Source: Arthrobotrys musiformis
Lineage: Eukaryota; Ascomycota; Orbiliomycetes; Orbiliales; Orbiliaceae
Length of the DNA: 64,000 bases
Reading direction: 5' to 3'
NCBI GenBank assembly: GCA_036971715.1
Contig: JAVHJL010000003.1
Location: forward strand, 2,728,001-2,792,000
The notes beneath the pieces are model-generated. The model did no database searches. It worked only from the letters and a program-made list of their open reading frames with translations, and was not told the DNA's origin. The position numbers and the translations under genes were made by a program. Below are positions 46,005 through 59,315 of this stretch, piece by piece; within the stretch, counting starts at the first letter, position 1, and every line of letters begins with the position of its first letter.

Positions 46005-48285
46005 ATGCCACCGCCACGGGGAAGTAAGGGGTCTGGCAACCACCTGCTTTCCTCCGAGTCCTACGACGATGATGCATCCACCCTCCGAAACTCTTCGGAA
46101 GAAGACGAAAGAAGACCCCTCGCCCAGAATCTGGAAGCCATAAATAGGGGTGTGTCACAGGAATATGAAGAGGAGCATCGACGGATATTTGACGGCCTTG
46201 ATGACGACGAATTAGTAGTTCACCACAACGAAGTTAATATGGACGACCGAGATGTTTTGGATTCGGAAGACGAGAGGGAGAAGTTGCTGAGCGTGGCTAA
46301 AGACGATGCTTCTATCTTCGGGAGCTTGGGGAGGAAGAAAGGAAGGAGAGTGTTGGTTGGGAGTATGAGGGATAGTTATCGGATGGAGGAAGGGTCGGCG
46401 AAGAAAGTGAAGGTTTACGATGTCGACAGAGAGACTGTATGGGCTTTTTCCTTTTTTCTAGTTTTGAAGTCCAAGGAGGATCGATGCTGATATTTGGAGG
46501 TGCTGACAGGCTCGACGACCTACTGTTATCAAGTTGGCGGTGTTTACGTTAGCTCTAACGGCTTTCCTAGTTGCTTTGATTGGAGGAGCTATGCAATATT
46601 CGTCGTCGAGTGCCGGGTTTTCGAAATCGGTCTTGAGTAACGGGACTCACGAGTACCACCCTACGACTATCCTTATATCCCTCGACGGATTCCGCGCCGA
46701 TTTCTTAAAACGAGGGTTATCGCCTACTCTCCAGAAGTTTATCAATGAGGGTGTATCCCCGCCATACATGTACCCGAGCTTCCCCAGCGTCACCTTTCCG
46801 AACCATTGGAGTATCGTTACAGGACTTTATCCGGAATCACATGGTGTCGTCGGGAATTCCTTCTGGGATCCTGAGCTCGAGAAGGAGTTCTTCTATACGG
46901 ATCCTGAACGTTCCCTTCAACCCCACTGGTGGGGCGGTGAACCGCTTTGGTCCACCGCTGAAAGACAGGGCGTAAAGGCCGCTGTACACATGTGGCCTGG
47001 ATCGGAGATGAAGCCTGCTCCTTACGAAATCTCCTATCTAGATCACTTCAACAAATCAGAGTCTCTAACGTTGAAGGTCGATCGTATCATGGAATGGCTT
47101 GATAAGCCGATCGACATGCGGCCTCAGTTTATCGCTTCATATTTCCACCACGTTGATACCGCCGGGCACAAGTATGGGCCCAACTCGACGGAAGTCAACA
47201 ACAGCATTAAACTGATAGACGGGATGCTCGCCCATCTCTTTTCGGATATCGAAGAGCGGAATCTAACTAGTGTGGTAAATATCGTCATTGTATCTGATCA
47301 CGGCATGGCTACCACTAGCAATGATCGATTGATCTTCCTCGACGATATCATCGATATGAAACAAATTGAGTTTAGCGACGGCTGGCCGCTTTATGGTCTT
47401 CGTCCCAAGTCCGGGATCAACCTGACCGCGCTCCATGAGGTTCTGGCTAAGGAAGCCGATAAGAGCCCCAACTGGGATGTGTTCCTCAGGGATGTCGACA
47501 TGCCCGAAAGGTGGCACTTCTCGAAGAATCCAAGGATCGCGCCATTGTGGATCGTTCCCAAGACAGGGTGGGCTATCGTTACCCGTCCGGAACACGACCC
47601 TTCTAAAACTAATAAGCCGTACAACCCACGCGGCCTCCACGGCTATGATAACATGCACCCGCTTATGCGGTCCATTTTCATCGCCCGCGGTCCAGCATTC
47701 CCACACCCACCAGGCTCCAAAGTTGAACCCTTCGGAAACTGGGAAGTATACTCGATCATCTGTCACAGCTTGGGTCTACAGCAGTCCCCGATTGGTAACA
47801 ATGGTACCATGTCATGGGGTACACCGAACGGCGGGTTTAAATTTACGTCATCAAAAGACGAAGAAGATGTTCACGACTTCCCCGCTGAGGCTAGCGTGAC
47901 AACCGCGGCGCCATCATCCGTGCCGTCGGAGGGTTTTAAGCCGACAACATCCCTGGACGATAACGAAAAGTCTATATTGAGCCATATCTCTGAAGCTAAG
48001 TCTATCCAAGCGGACGAACCGTTGACGGAAACCGCGGTACCTACTACTCATCCTAGACCGACGGTCGACGAACCGGCGTCGGCGTCGGGCGTAGTACCCA
48101 CCGATGCGCCGGCAGTTAGCAGGCCCGCCGTCATAGATGACTCGACGGGGAATAAGACAGACGCAGAGAAGCAGGAGGAGGCGGAGAAGCATGGGTTTAA
48201 GAGTTGGTTAGAGTATATGAAAGATAAGGCCAAGTCGATTACACAGAAGATTTCAGACTGGTGGAAGAACTTCTGGGGGTCGTAG
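46005..48285 (+). CDS. Ectonucleotide pyrophosphatase/phosphodiesterase (NPP1-like)
   Basis: Type II membrane enzyme hydrolysing nucleotide phosphodiester and pyrophosphate bonds, similar to yeast Npp1/Npp2. Two exons (46005-46436, 46510-48285) close at 735 residues. The order is an acidic cytosolic tail (about 1-150), one membrane helix (LAVFTLALTAFLVALIGG), then the alkaline-phosphatase-like catalytic domain. Metal and nucleophile motifs: LISLDGFRADF (Asp), SFPSVTFPNHWSIVTGLYP (nucleophile Thr in VTFPNH), FHHVDTAGHKYGP (Asp/His), VSDHGM (Asp-His) and a later RGLHGYDN (His). The C-terminal 150 residues are Pro/Thr-rich and end in a Trp-rich amphipathic segment (SDWWKNFWGS) not usual in yeast Npp1. 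A phosphate-scavenging role is expected by homology. Confidence 0.95.
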
Positions 48286-48975
48286 ATGATAGATTTTTCG
48301 GTTGTTGTTTCTTGAAATATTTTTTCCTCTTTTTAATTTTTTTTATAGCTGCCTTGTATACTACGGAGTTCTTTTGATTTGTTCCTTTGTTTCTTGGTGA
48401 AAGCTCTTGTTTTCTATTTTTTCAAAATTCAGTTGGGGCATTGCGATGGGATCGATGGGCATTGTTTAATGGGGAGGACAGGTGCTGGTTGTACATGAAC
48501 TTCCCCTCGATATTATAACTAATAGACCGATTCGTTACACAAAATTTCAAATATCAAGCCGTAGGCGAGACGTAGGCGACATCAACTAGGCGACCTCGAG
48601 GGTCGGCCCGACGGGTATATTAGTCCCGCGGTTTCAGAAGCAAAACAGAGCTTCTTTTCACATTTTACTGCCATTTGTGATCCAATCGATATATTTTTTT
48701 TTGTGAACTTTTTTTGTACACGTACAAGTGGTACTGCGGGATGCAGCGATTGCGAAGTCCAAGTGGTACGATCATTGCTTCGCACGTAAATACTATAGCT
48801 AGAGCTTGCTTCTCATGATACGCAAGGACGAGACCGAGACCTAGATGAAAACTCCTCGATAAAAAACAAAATACAAAAACAAAGTCCCAGTATCCATACC
48901 CTCGTTACCAATTTAATCAATAAAAGTGTCATAACTCGATTTTCCCTTTCAAGCATATATGCCATGCTACGTATT
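48286..48975. other. Convergent 3' spacer
   Basis: A 690-bp region between the phosphodiesterase and P450 3' ends. It contains three TAGGCGA-type words in a short tandem arrangement (about 48562-48593) and several T-runs, no gene. Confidence 0.45.
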
Positions 48976-51002
48976 CTAATCCTTGTGACACTTGATCAGA
49001 ACGCCCTTTCCGCCGACGCACATGGTTAGTGTGGCGTTGAGCTTAAGGAAAGGATTAAACTCGGCCATTTCAAATCTCTTGAAGTGCTGGAACATCCTGA
49101 CGATGGCGTACGAAGCTTCAGTGAGGGCGAATTGCTGACCGAGGCAGATTCTTGGGCCGCCGTTGAAGGGGAGGAATTCGAAGTTGCCGAAGCCTTCCTT
49201 GTTACGGGGTTCGCCCCAACGTTCTGGTCGGAACCTGGAGATGGTACTACTATTAGAGTGTGCGTTTTATTGAAAAGGGTTTAGACTTGGGACTTACCAG
49301 TTGGCGTCGGGACCCCAGATGTCCTCACGGCGGTGCATAGCGTAAACAGAGTATTCAATAACAGTTCCCTTGGGGACAAAGATTGGGCTTCTTCCGTCGG
49401 CTCCACCTCCCAAAGGCAAAGTAGTATCTTCAAAAGCAGAACGGACGTTGAATGGAACGGAAGGATACAGTCTCAAAGTCTCATCGATAACCCATCGCAA
49501 ATACTTGCAATTCTTCAGATCGTGGAAAGTAAGGATCTCAGCGTCAGATGCTTCACCAAAGTCTTGTTTGATCACAGCTCGAAGTTTCTGTTCAACCTGT
49601 GGATGGCGAACGAGGAGGTAAAAGACGAAGGACAGCAAGCTGGCGGTGGTATCTCTGCCGGCAAGAAGAATGTTTGTAAGAGCGTCGCGCAAAACAATGG
49701 GGTCTTGGGTTTCTTTGGCAATTTCATCGAGGAAGACGTAGCGTTTCCTTCCGGCCTTTTCGGCCTCAGCGTTGAAGCCGCGTTTGTGCATTTCGATAGC
49801 CCGGTAGACATATTTGTCAACGAAGTCGTGACAGGTTTTGTTGGCGTCCTTGAATTCCTTCGGGTTGTGTAGATAGTAGAAGTCTCTGAGACGGTATCTG
49901 TTGATAATGTGACGTTGGGCAAGATCGAAGTCCGAGGCGAATTTGTTACCGGCGGGGGTATCGTTGATTTCCCCACGGAGGACATTGAGTCTATGTCTCA
50001 GGACATTGCAGCTCCTAGAAATAGTGTCAGCACAATTATGTTTATCAGTGATTTTTTTTTTTTTCAATTCAATGCTATTGGGGTCCCTTACTCTCCGAAA
50101 AGGAAGTGGGTGGCGGAATCAATAGTTAGTTCAAAGAAAAGCTCCTGAAGATCGACAACAGCGCCGTCTCCTTGAGTTTGGATACATCCGACCATGGTAC
50201 GAATATGTTCTTCCATATTTTCCAGTTGTGTGATTTGATCCCTAGCAAATTGGGGGCGGAGCAGAGCTCGAGAGTGTTCCCAGCCGCGGCCATCGACACT
50301 AAAGATTCCCTTTCCGAGGAGAGGGGCGAAAGATCCAATACGTGGAGGTCCGATGCCAAAATCCTTGAACTGGGAAGTCAAGATAGCCTGAACGTTACGA
50401 GGTTCCCTGGTTGAGATTGAGGTTGACCCTATTGTATATAGAATATTAGTAACAATACCGATTTCATTACGTTTCTAGGTATCTATGTGGGAGTTCGCTG
50501 ATCGTACCGAACATGCTAACCGTGTAGGTATTTCCATGTCTGTAGCAACAGAATCGTTAACCCATGTTCTCCGTTTTCGTATTAATGTTTACGAGTTTAG
50601 ATAGCCTGTGTCTCGGATCTCGAGATCGAGGCTAGTTTAAGGTTACGTACTTTTCATATTCAGCTCTACGCAAGCGTGCTGCGTTAGTCTTCAGCCCACT
50701 CTAGATAACTGTACAGTATATGGTACTTACCGAATCCATTCTGGAAGATTTTGGTTTTCAAAATTCTACGCCCCATATGCCTGGTTAGGAACGTCGAGAT
50801 TATATGGGTCTGCCTCGTAAATACTCACCCACATGATGATACTGAAAAGGTCGAATCCAAATGGGTATGAACACGCCTTTACTGGTGCCCTCTCAGTACC
50901 GACAAGTTTCCTGAATTTTCGCTCCCTGAGCCAGAAACTGAGCTTGGACCAGACATAATATCCGACCAAAGAGGCGCCCGCCAGTCCTAACCAGCGAAGC
51001 AT
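48976..51002 (-). CDS. Cytochrome P450, CYP52-type (alkane/fatty acid hydroxylase)
   Basis: Microsomal monooxygenase. Seven exons (50829-51002, 50731-50765, 50651-50665, 50508-50539, 50092-50428, 49298-50014, 48976-49234) close at 522 residues. The N-terminal anchor is MLRWLGLAGASLVGYYVW. Other motifs are the I-helix LLAGRDTTAS, the K-helix ExxR in DETLRLYP, and the heme loop FNGGPRICLGQQFALTEASY with the Cys ligand. CYP52-type signatures include GSFAPLLGKGIFSVDGRGWE and HLFGE-type wording. Exon 3 is only 15 nt and supplies AEYEK before HGNTYTV. CYP52 enzymes hydroxylate alkanes and fatty-acid omega ends, and that is the best guess. A TATA-like tatatataac lies about 240 bp upstream of the start (51241-51250). 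Confidence 0.94.
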
Positions 51003-54000
51003 GGTGGGCAACGTTGCAACCCGAAGCTGCGGTGCAGTGTCGTAATCGAGGCGGTGAGTGTGTTGTGTGGGATTCTGGAGCGTCGTGTGAGTTTAGTTCC
51101 CAAAAAGGTCACCCAGAAATACGATACACTGAGGCAAGCTCGGCCAGGAAGCTTCGATTCGGAGGAACAAGAAAATAATCTTCCTTGAAAGCTGCCCTTT
51201 TCTGTTTTATTCCATTTTGCGAAGGCGGGGAGGGAGAGAGTATATATAACCAATCCAAAGTGTCACAAATCGAATTACAATTAGAATTCCGGAATTAATC
51301 GATCCCGCTATTCTCTGCCGGAAACAAATTGCGGGAACCAGGTCCCAGGCCTCGTACCTAGACCTAGCCCAAGGTAAAACCCCCCCGCTTGCATGTTTAG
51401 TATACGACAGGCCGACCATCCAGTTACGGCATCTGGGGAACAGGAACGAACCCCATATCAGACCTCCATAGCCCCAGAGGAAAAAAAAAGCCATTGCAGC
51501 AACTTACGCATAGTGGGCCCTTGCATTCGCGCTACATGCTACACATACCTGTCTCCATTCCCCCAGATTCTTATTTCTTTCGCGAGTCATTGGCACAAGG
51601 CCCTGGTTAAAATCAACTAGGAAGTGAACATGCGCATGCAAGGACTCGAGATCATGTCGTATTCAGGCCACAAAACTGGGTCTTGGAAACGAAAGACAAG
51701 ACTTCGGCAAACAGTCAAGAGCCGCGATATGACCCGTTTTTTACGAAACTTGTCGCATTCATGATCTCAGACCTTAGCTAAGCGTAGACTAGTACCAGTA
51801 CTTTCCAAACCATCGGTTGAATTTTTGTCTCCGGCGCGGGCGATTGTTAGTAACAAGGTGCAACCTTGGCCCTATAATTAGGCCGCGAGTTGGGTCTTGG
51901 AGAGGCAAGAGGAGTTGAAGATCGAGCTTCACATGGAAACCCCGGCTATATGCAGCCTCTTTAGCGTACCCTGTTCAGAGCTTGTGATTGCAATTTGGGA
52001 GGGTTAGTAGTTATCCTGCCCGCGCTGTTTGGTCCAGAATACGAGCGTACGAGTCGAGATTCGTATCTCGTGGTGTTCTCCTTGATTCAAATACGAATGC
52101 AGCCCCGAATTCTGATACATACACGAGAGACCTATCCTTTTCTATTCGTATTTCTTTTTTACCCCGGTTTTTTAGCTTATGGGGTTGTGGGGGAGACTCC
52201 TTTACAATTTTAAATTTTTGTAGCCACATAGCGCAACTTTATATATAAAGGCTAGGTCTGGTCTATAGAATTCGCGGCATATGTACCGACTACATCTTAT
52301 GCACAGTGTGGAGCTTTGGGCAGCGAGATTCGTAGACATGTGGAGGTGGCCTATGTGTACACCAAGAAATCTAAATGGATTTGAAACGCTTGGATTGGAG
52401 AACCTTTATCATGCGCGCAGCTTTCCAGACACCCCTCCAAGCTAAAGCCGGCAAATATCGATTTTATCACTCGAAATTTAAACTCATGAGACTTAAATCG
52501 ATCATCAACATTAATACATTACAACACGAGGATTAGATGAAGTATCTTGTCCAATCGAATTAAACTCAAGTCGTCAGAATCGCGCCAGCCAGGGGCGCTT
52601 CACGACCTTGCTCTGGCCCCAACAGCCGCCAATTTTAAAATCTGCGGCTGTTAGGATTTTAGATCGGAACTTTATGCTACCGGAATCTTGTACCGCATAG
52701 GCAGCTTAACGGTTGTACCGCATGCTTCGCAGTTCCGGTTACCTTGCAAGCTTGCGGGGTTTTATTACGGGTCGGTCGATGCTTAGCCGTTAACCTCGTC
52801 TGGCCCGCTTGTGATGCATTGTCGCGATGATAAGCTTGCATGCTTGCTGACAAGTAGTCCGGATCTAGATTCCCATGACCCAATTGATCAATATTGACTG
52901 GGGGTTCAGCTTTGTATGGTATTCATCGAAGCAGTGGAATATTGCTTACGTTTCTGCTTACTACAGCACGTGAAAATCTAACTAGATGTTCGAATGGTAA
53001 ACCCCAAAGCAGCCCTTCGTTGAGTTCTCATGGTGGTATTGTGGGCCAGCATAAACTGTTTCGCGGTTATATATTATATTAGATTTATATACGTTTAGAA
53101 AACCGCATATCAGGATAAAGTCTTGAATTAATAAATCCGCTGGGAACGATTGTTCTTGATATTTAGGAGGAGATCCTTCCCGCGAAAGAAAACGTTTAAA
53201 CTGGACACAGGAAAAATATCGCAAGCCCAATCTGAGATGTCTTATTCTTCAACAGCCATTATTTGTTCCGGAAAGCTTTCGAATATCTTCTTCATTGTTG
53301 TGTCACAACAGCTGCCAAGGGATTATGCATGTATAAGTACACCGAGGTTAAACGGTCGCATATAAATTAGTCAACATGTCCGCTCAAAGATGGAGAAAGT
53401 CGTGCTTGGAGCGGTGTTTGCGGGCCCTGCTAACCTTCGCATATGCAGAACCGATAGGGTTTACCTTGTGCAACCAATCGATTCATTGATTGTGATAAAA
53501 CATTCAAGACTTTCTTGCATGGCTGAACACCCGTGGCGGCGAGCTCAAACCTCATAGCCTTAACCGACCTCATGGCAATGCCCCAAACCAGCCATCATCG
53601 ACAGCAGGATGCATTTGTCGACTCACACAGCGTTCCAACTTCGACGCCACCGGCCTAGTAGAAAACCTGATATTGGGCGGCCTCCAGTGACTTCTCCCTT
53701 TTAAGGCCCTCTAAGCTAAGATCCGAAGTGCGAAGAAGGAAAGACGGAAGAGAATACGAACCGTTGCAAGCCGTTTATAATTATAATTAAGCATCAGCCG
53801 GTTTGGTCATGGTCATTCCACCATTTTATTCGCCTAGACATCTATCCGTTCACTTCGCTCGGGTAAATTGTAGGCCTATATCGATGTCCTGATTCGTAGC
53901 TCAAGATCACGATACTCCCTCGAATAGTTACATTTTATGCACCCTCCGTTGTGGGTTCTCTGCCCAATGCATTGCCTTCCGATCGGTGTTTAGGTAAGAG

Positions 54001-55892
54001 TTTCCAAAGGTTTGGGCGAAACGGAGCTGCTTTTTATGCTCCGACTGGTCCCATGTCTAGGCGAGACACTCTCGGCTGGTTGGCAAGCGGTTGATGCCCA
54101 ACCCGGATCATTTAGATATGCGAAATCTAAATTTCCTATCGCAAGGCAACGATTTCGACCGTTGGTGTGGGAGCTGGCAGATCAAGCGTCCAGGGTTCGA
54201 AGGCGATCGTGATCATGATCCAGCCAAATGGAACCGCAACTGATTCGAGTATGCCCTCGCTTCCAAAATGAACAGTGGTACTGTCTTCAATGTTCAAACC
54301 GTTTCCAGTCGAAACCGGCGTGGGATAATGTTTTTATTCAACTTGGGAGATTCCGACAGCTTGGAATTAGGTAATGTTGGAGGGGTTTCTTGGAGACATC
54401 AAAAGTCTGCTGGGTTTGAAGCTTTGAAGCATGAAGCATGGGCCGTTACATCATCAGGCAGCTGGAGGTTTGTCGACCAATTGTTGGCCACACGTGCTGG
54501 CACCCTCCGGCTTGGGTGACACCACCAGTTCTGGAAGTGCCCAATGCTGCCTAAGAAAGGTAAACTCCACGTGCATCGCTGGGTACCAGCAAACCAGGCC
54601 TTTTTCTTTGGCATCGACAAGTACTAATCAGAAATGCTCGAAATGAAAATTTTGATCTCTTAGGATTATCCGACTCGTTTGGTGGCGCCGAGGCAATAGA
54701 AGCCTGCGCAGTCGTCTACATATCATTGGACATGCACACATGAATTCTTCAGTGCAGCTGCAGCGCTGGGCAGCCGGCAATCTCTCAAGGCAACTCGTCC
54801 AAGACATACCGAGATGCTTGTCTCGATAGCTTCATGCACCGATTGAGAGGCTTGACAGGCTTGTCTCGCGAGAGTTTAACCTTTTGGGCGGCAGGCCGTT
54901 TTTGTGCTCTCACCGTCCAACATCGCCAGGCGCTGAAATGTGAAGATGGCCACAGCTTCACCTCTCACAAGTCAGCTTGGTCATCCAGATAGGATGGTGG
55001 AACCGAGATGAAGACCCACAAGCCGCTGCATCTTGCGAATATTCAACGACGACACCCTCAATATCACCCCCAAATGTGGGCAACGCACGCACGGATTATA
55101 TGGATGGTCTTCTCAGGGTTCCGGCCGCGTTTTAGGCAGGCAGTCCGAGGATGTCAGAAATTTGGATGGGCCCCCGCGCGGTGAGACACATGGCGGAGGG
55201 CTAATTCCGCTGGGGTGCACCGCAGTATGGGATCAAGGAAAGGAAAGGAAGGGTCAACCTGAGTGGGGTGTCATGTCGATAATACGCTTGAAAAAGCATC
55301 CAGGATGGGCGACTCACAATCGGCGAATAGGATTACTCGATATCGAGTCCCCAGCCTAGCTTTAGCCAGCATGGTGCTGATTGTGGTACAGAAGAAGCTT
55401 TGGAAAAGCAAGATCCTGGTTACATATGCACCCACAATTTAGAGCAGCGTGTCGCTGGGAGCGACGCAGATAGGCTCGCTCCGAGAGGAGATTTCGACTT
55501 CCTCTTTCCGTCAAAATGGACCCATCGTTCTTGAATGCGCTGATACCTTGGTCCGAATTTCGCCGTCGAGGATGTTTTTCTTTTTACACAAGTTCCCACA
55601 CCTCTGGATCCACATAGAGTGTCGAGATATAAAGACCCACTCACGTTTCTTCACACCTGCCTCGCCTGGCGAGGTTCCGATTTTGACCTTGATCGCACGA
55701 CTTCAAGCATATCATTAGCCATCTTCGCCATCATTTGCAGATCATTGTACCATTTAGTTTACACCATACCCGAAGTTCCAACTACAGCTATCAACATTCG
55801 GAATATAAGCGTCTACGATTGCAAAAACATCGACATCGACTAGACCTATCGTACCTGTCCGGCCTGGTGACGCCATACCGGACTTGCATCTC
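51003..55892. other. 4.9-kb gene desert
   Basis: The longest gene-free stretch of the window. Frames up to about 108 codons exist in all phases but carry no family motif, no signal peptide pattern and no plausible splice-joined protein. The left 300 bp are the P450 promoter and the right part the kinase-like gene leader. I saw no tRNA, terminal repeat or transposase remnant, but heavily mutated transposon sequence could hide here. Confidence 0.45.
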
Positions 55893-57994
55893 ATGACGGA
55901 AGATAGGGCGCTTTTTAGCATGCCCATGTACTTTGAAGGCAAAAAGACTTTACATCCACGGCCTTCCCTCGAAGCCCTCCAAAGGGGGCACAAGAATCTC
56001 ACAATATCCACATCAATGTCCTCCCGCGATTCCGTTTCGTCCAAATCTATTGGATCATCACACTCTTCAAGAAGTAGCAATGTACCTCATGCTGCGTCCG
56101 ATGCCACAAAATCAACAGCCCCTAGCCCGGCCGTTGAATTCAGAGATACAACATATGCCGCCAACTTTACACCTATCAGTACACAAGATGTTATGATATT
56201 TACTTATGGCTACCGGGGGTATAGCGATCCACTATCAATACCTGGAGGCTTCGAAACAATAAGCTGGGATGTAGAAAAGATTGAGGAGACAGTTACACCT
56301 CAGTTTCTAAAAGAGAAAATTCCAACACCTAAGGGGAAGGAAAGGTTGGACGTACCTCTTGGGTTTGGTGACGGACTTACTGATGAGACATACGCTGAAT
56401 GGGTGGTCCAGAAAGCCAAAAGGTACGTATCCCTAATTGTTCCCAGCAGCCGACGAGGGGCCACGGCTAATCATAACCTAGGCTCTTCCTCCTTTTGTTA
56501 GAATTCGGCATGCCGGAGAAAATCTTCGACGTTGTTGATCTATCTTGGGATGACGACGACCTTCCCCTCGAGCCACCGACTATCCGCCGCTTGAAACTCC
56601 GAGAGCACTACGACAAGACCTTGGAAAACAAGTTCTATAAGCGCCAGTTTTCATACATTCTCAAGGAATTCAGATACAGAAGCCACATTGAATTTCAAGA
56701 GGAAGATGAGGTTCCGCTAGTTGTTTCCCACCGCCAAAAGACTCCTGGGTTTTCATTCCCCCAGGATGATCGGGTAAATCGGCCAAGACACAGAGACCTC
56801 CTAATGTACCGTCGGAAAGTTATTTTGGGGTCGGGACCTGACAGGATTATGGAGCATGATTTTCTTGCAGAAGTTGACACTTTACGAGAACTCCGCCACC
56901 CCCACATCGTCGACGTCCAGGCTACCTACACATACCTCGACGAAGGTTGCCTCCTCACAACTCCTGTTTGCGACTGGTCCCTCAAAACTTTCATCCAGAG
57001 TCCGTCAAGCAGCTTCAAGGCTCTTAACAAGGAGCAAAAGCGGAGGAAGATTTTGGGCTGGATCCACTGCCTCGCGGATGCCCTCGCATACCTTCACGAG
57101 CACGATATAAAAAAGTTAGACATTCGCCCCCGCACCATTCTGGTCAATGGTGACAATGTATATTTTTCCGACATCGCTGTAATCACCGGACTCGATGCAA
57201 ACGCTGGGAAAATTGACCACATCGAGGCTGAGCGCTACGAATACGGCGCACCAGAGAATTGGACTCGAGTCCAATCCCACAGCGCCCCTTCGACACCTGT
57301 TACATCGACCGTCCGCACCCGCTCTTTCTTCAAGTCCTTTTCCATGATGTCCGGTAGCAACAATGGTAACACCCACGATGGACATGTTTCCGACGCATCT
57401 GAGCAGTCGGCTTCTAGCGAAAGTGTCGACCGAGTTCCGCCAGTTCATGCCCCCCAGGCTGATGAATGGGTCACCGACACTTCAAAACAATTCAAGGCAT
57501 CAACATTCTCCCTTGCCTGTATCTTCATGGACCTCTTGACTTTCAATGCTAAGAAGAAGCCTTCCTCGTTTCAATCCCACCGTTCATCGAAGAAGAGTTC
57601 TTCACGTGGCGGCGGCAAGCCAGATGTTTCCTTCCATGCAAACCTTGGACAAGTCGCATCATGGATCGAAGTACTTGACAAGGAGGCTTCTTCCAAAAAG
57701 CACGGCGACGACCGAGCTATCAAAAGCATTCTTCAAATCTGTTCCAGCATGTTTTACCGCGAACCGGATCTACGGCCCACGCAGCGCGACGTCGCTGATA
57801 TGATCTGGAGCGTCATTCGCGTTGAAGGTGGGATGCCACATTGCGGAACGGATCCTAACGCCCCACCAAAGGAAGAGCTAGAGGATATGGCTTTCCTCGG
57901 CCGTGGGGACCCCGAATGGGAATGGCCGTGGGATCAGCGACGTCCCAGCCGGACCAGACCTATGACTGGAGTTAGTGGGATGGAATACATTTAA
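55893..57994 (+). CDS. Protein kinase-like protein, probable pseudokinase
   Basis: Two exons (55893-56422, 56482-57994) close at 680 residues. Residues about 280-640 follow the protein kinase plan: a beta3-like MYRRKVILGSG, an alpha-C FLAEVDTLRELRHPHIVDV (Glu307), the hinge region TTPVCDWSLKTFI, a catalytic loop HEHDIKKLDIRPRTIL (Asp390 kept but HRD changed to KLD and the loop Asn replaced by Thr), and a DFG equivalent YFSDIAVI (Asp407 kept, Gly lost). An APE-like GAPENW is present, then a Ser-rich insert, then a C-lobe ending DLRPTQRDVADMIWSVI. Missing Asn and Gly predict weak or no phosphotransfer. The N-terminal 180 residues are Ser-rich with a conserved-looking YGYRGYSDPLSIPGGFE block. 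Start is the first ATG. Confidence 0.82.
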
Positions 57995-59315
57995 TCATTT
58001 TAAGGGGTGTGGGGCTCGAGAATTCGAGCGGGCGGTTCCGACGTAGGGTTTGAAGTGCCGAACATGACATTTTCCCAGACATTATCTCTTCCTAATTATT
58101 CTTATCTTGAAAGCTTATCTTGCTTCGACTTGCATATTTTCTTTGTTCTAGATAAGCGATTGGTTCCTAGTTCCCACTACTCAAGTGTTTAAGCACTTGG
58201 TTAGTACCGTTCTGATTTACCCCTCATAGCTTTCATTACCTATTTCTCCTTTTGTCGGACATTTTAGTTTTTCGTTTTATTCTTTTTTATTTTTTCGTCA
58301 TCATCTGGGAAGGAGTTTTTTATCATGTGTCGGCGTTGGTGGATAATTACGGATACACTTGTTTCTTCTTGATCTGATATCTCATTTGTTGGCTTTTTCC
58401 AAGCCATTTCATCTTCCACAGACTGTAAATACATACATCCTCTATCATTACCAAAAGAAAAGAAAAGTATTTTAGCAGCCTCTATCATTGGTCCTGAGCA
58501 ATTGAATTAAACTTCCCGCACAAGGCCTTGCAAGCTTGATGACAAACCCGGGGTTTTTGTCATTGCATTCCACGGAAAACACGACCGTTAGTCGGAATCG
58601 CGAGACCGGAGGGAATCACAAGTTTTCCGTGACAACACGGCAATCTGTGGCATTTTGGTCCGAGCTCAGCAAACGGCGGCATAAGTGGTATGAGACCGGT
58701 ACAAATCTAACTGACATTGGCTAAATTCCACGTATCTACGCCCAGGGTCTCGGGACTACATATGCCCGTAAAAATATGTGAGGCGGTTAGGGTTACTATC
58801 AACAGTCACCGCTCTCCGTGTAGGCCGAGAAATGACAAGAGCTGCAACGCCTACTCGCAGACACGACATATCCACACGACTTCATGCGGTCTAGGTTGAC
58901 GGATTCATGTGACCGCCACATATCGCTTTCCCGCTATAGCCGTTGGGGTTTCTTTAAGTGGGGCTTTTTTCCCAATTTTGGACTGCACATTCCGATTTGA
59001 AAGAGATTCCAGATTTATCCCAACCCCTCACGTACATACACACACATAGATATGTGAATACAGCAAGTAACCGCGGTCACGCGATTGGATCGGTGATAAA
59101 CCGAGGTTGTATTGTACGTACGTGTCTATACGGAGGAATCTATACGGGTGGATAGAGAAGGCCTCGAATGATATATATTAGCCTGCCTTTGGTATTGATT
59201 GTATACTGTTTAAATTATGAGGGAAATAGCCTAATTCGAAGATATATTTTTTTCTCATTGCCTACCTTCCCCCCTTTCTCCTCCTTCTTCTCTCTCCTTT
59301 CTTGAAAGATATAAG
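57995..59315. other. Intergenic between kinase-like and racemase-like genes
   Basis: A 1.3-kb spacer between co-oriented genes: kinase-like 3' UTR (T-rich, about 58260-58300), then promoter and a CT-rich leader (59268-59305) directly before the racemase-like start. No gene seen. Confidence 0.45.
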
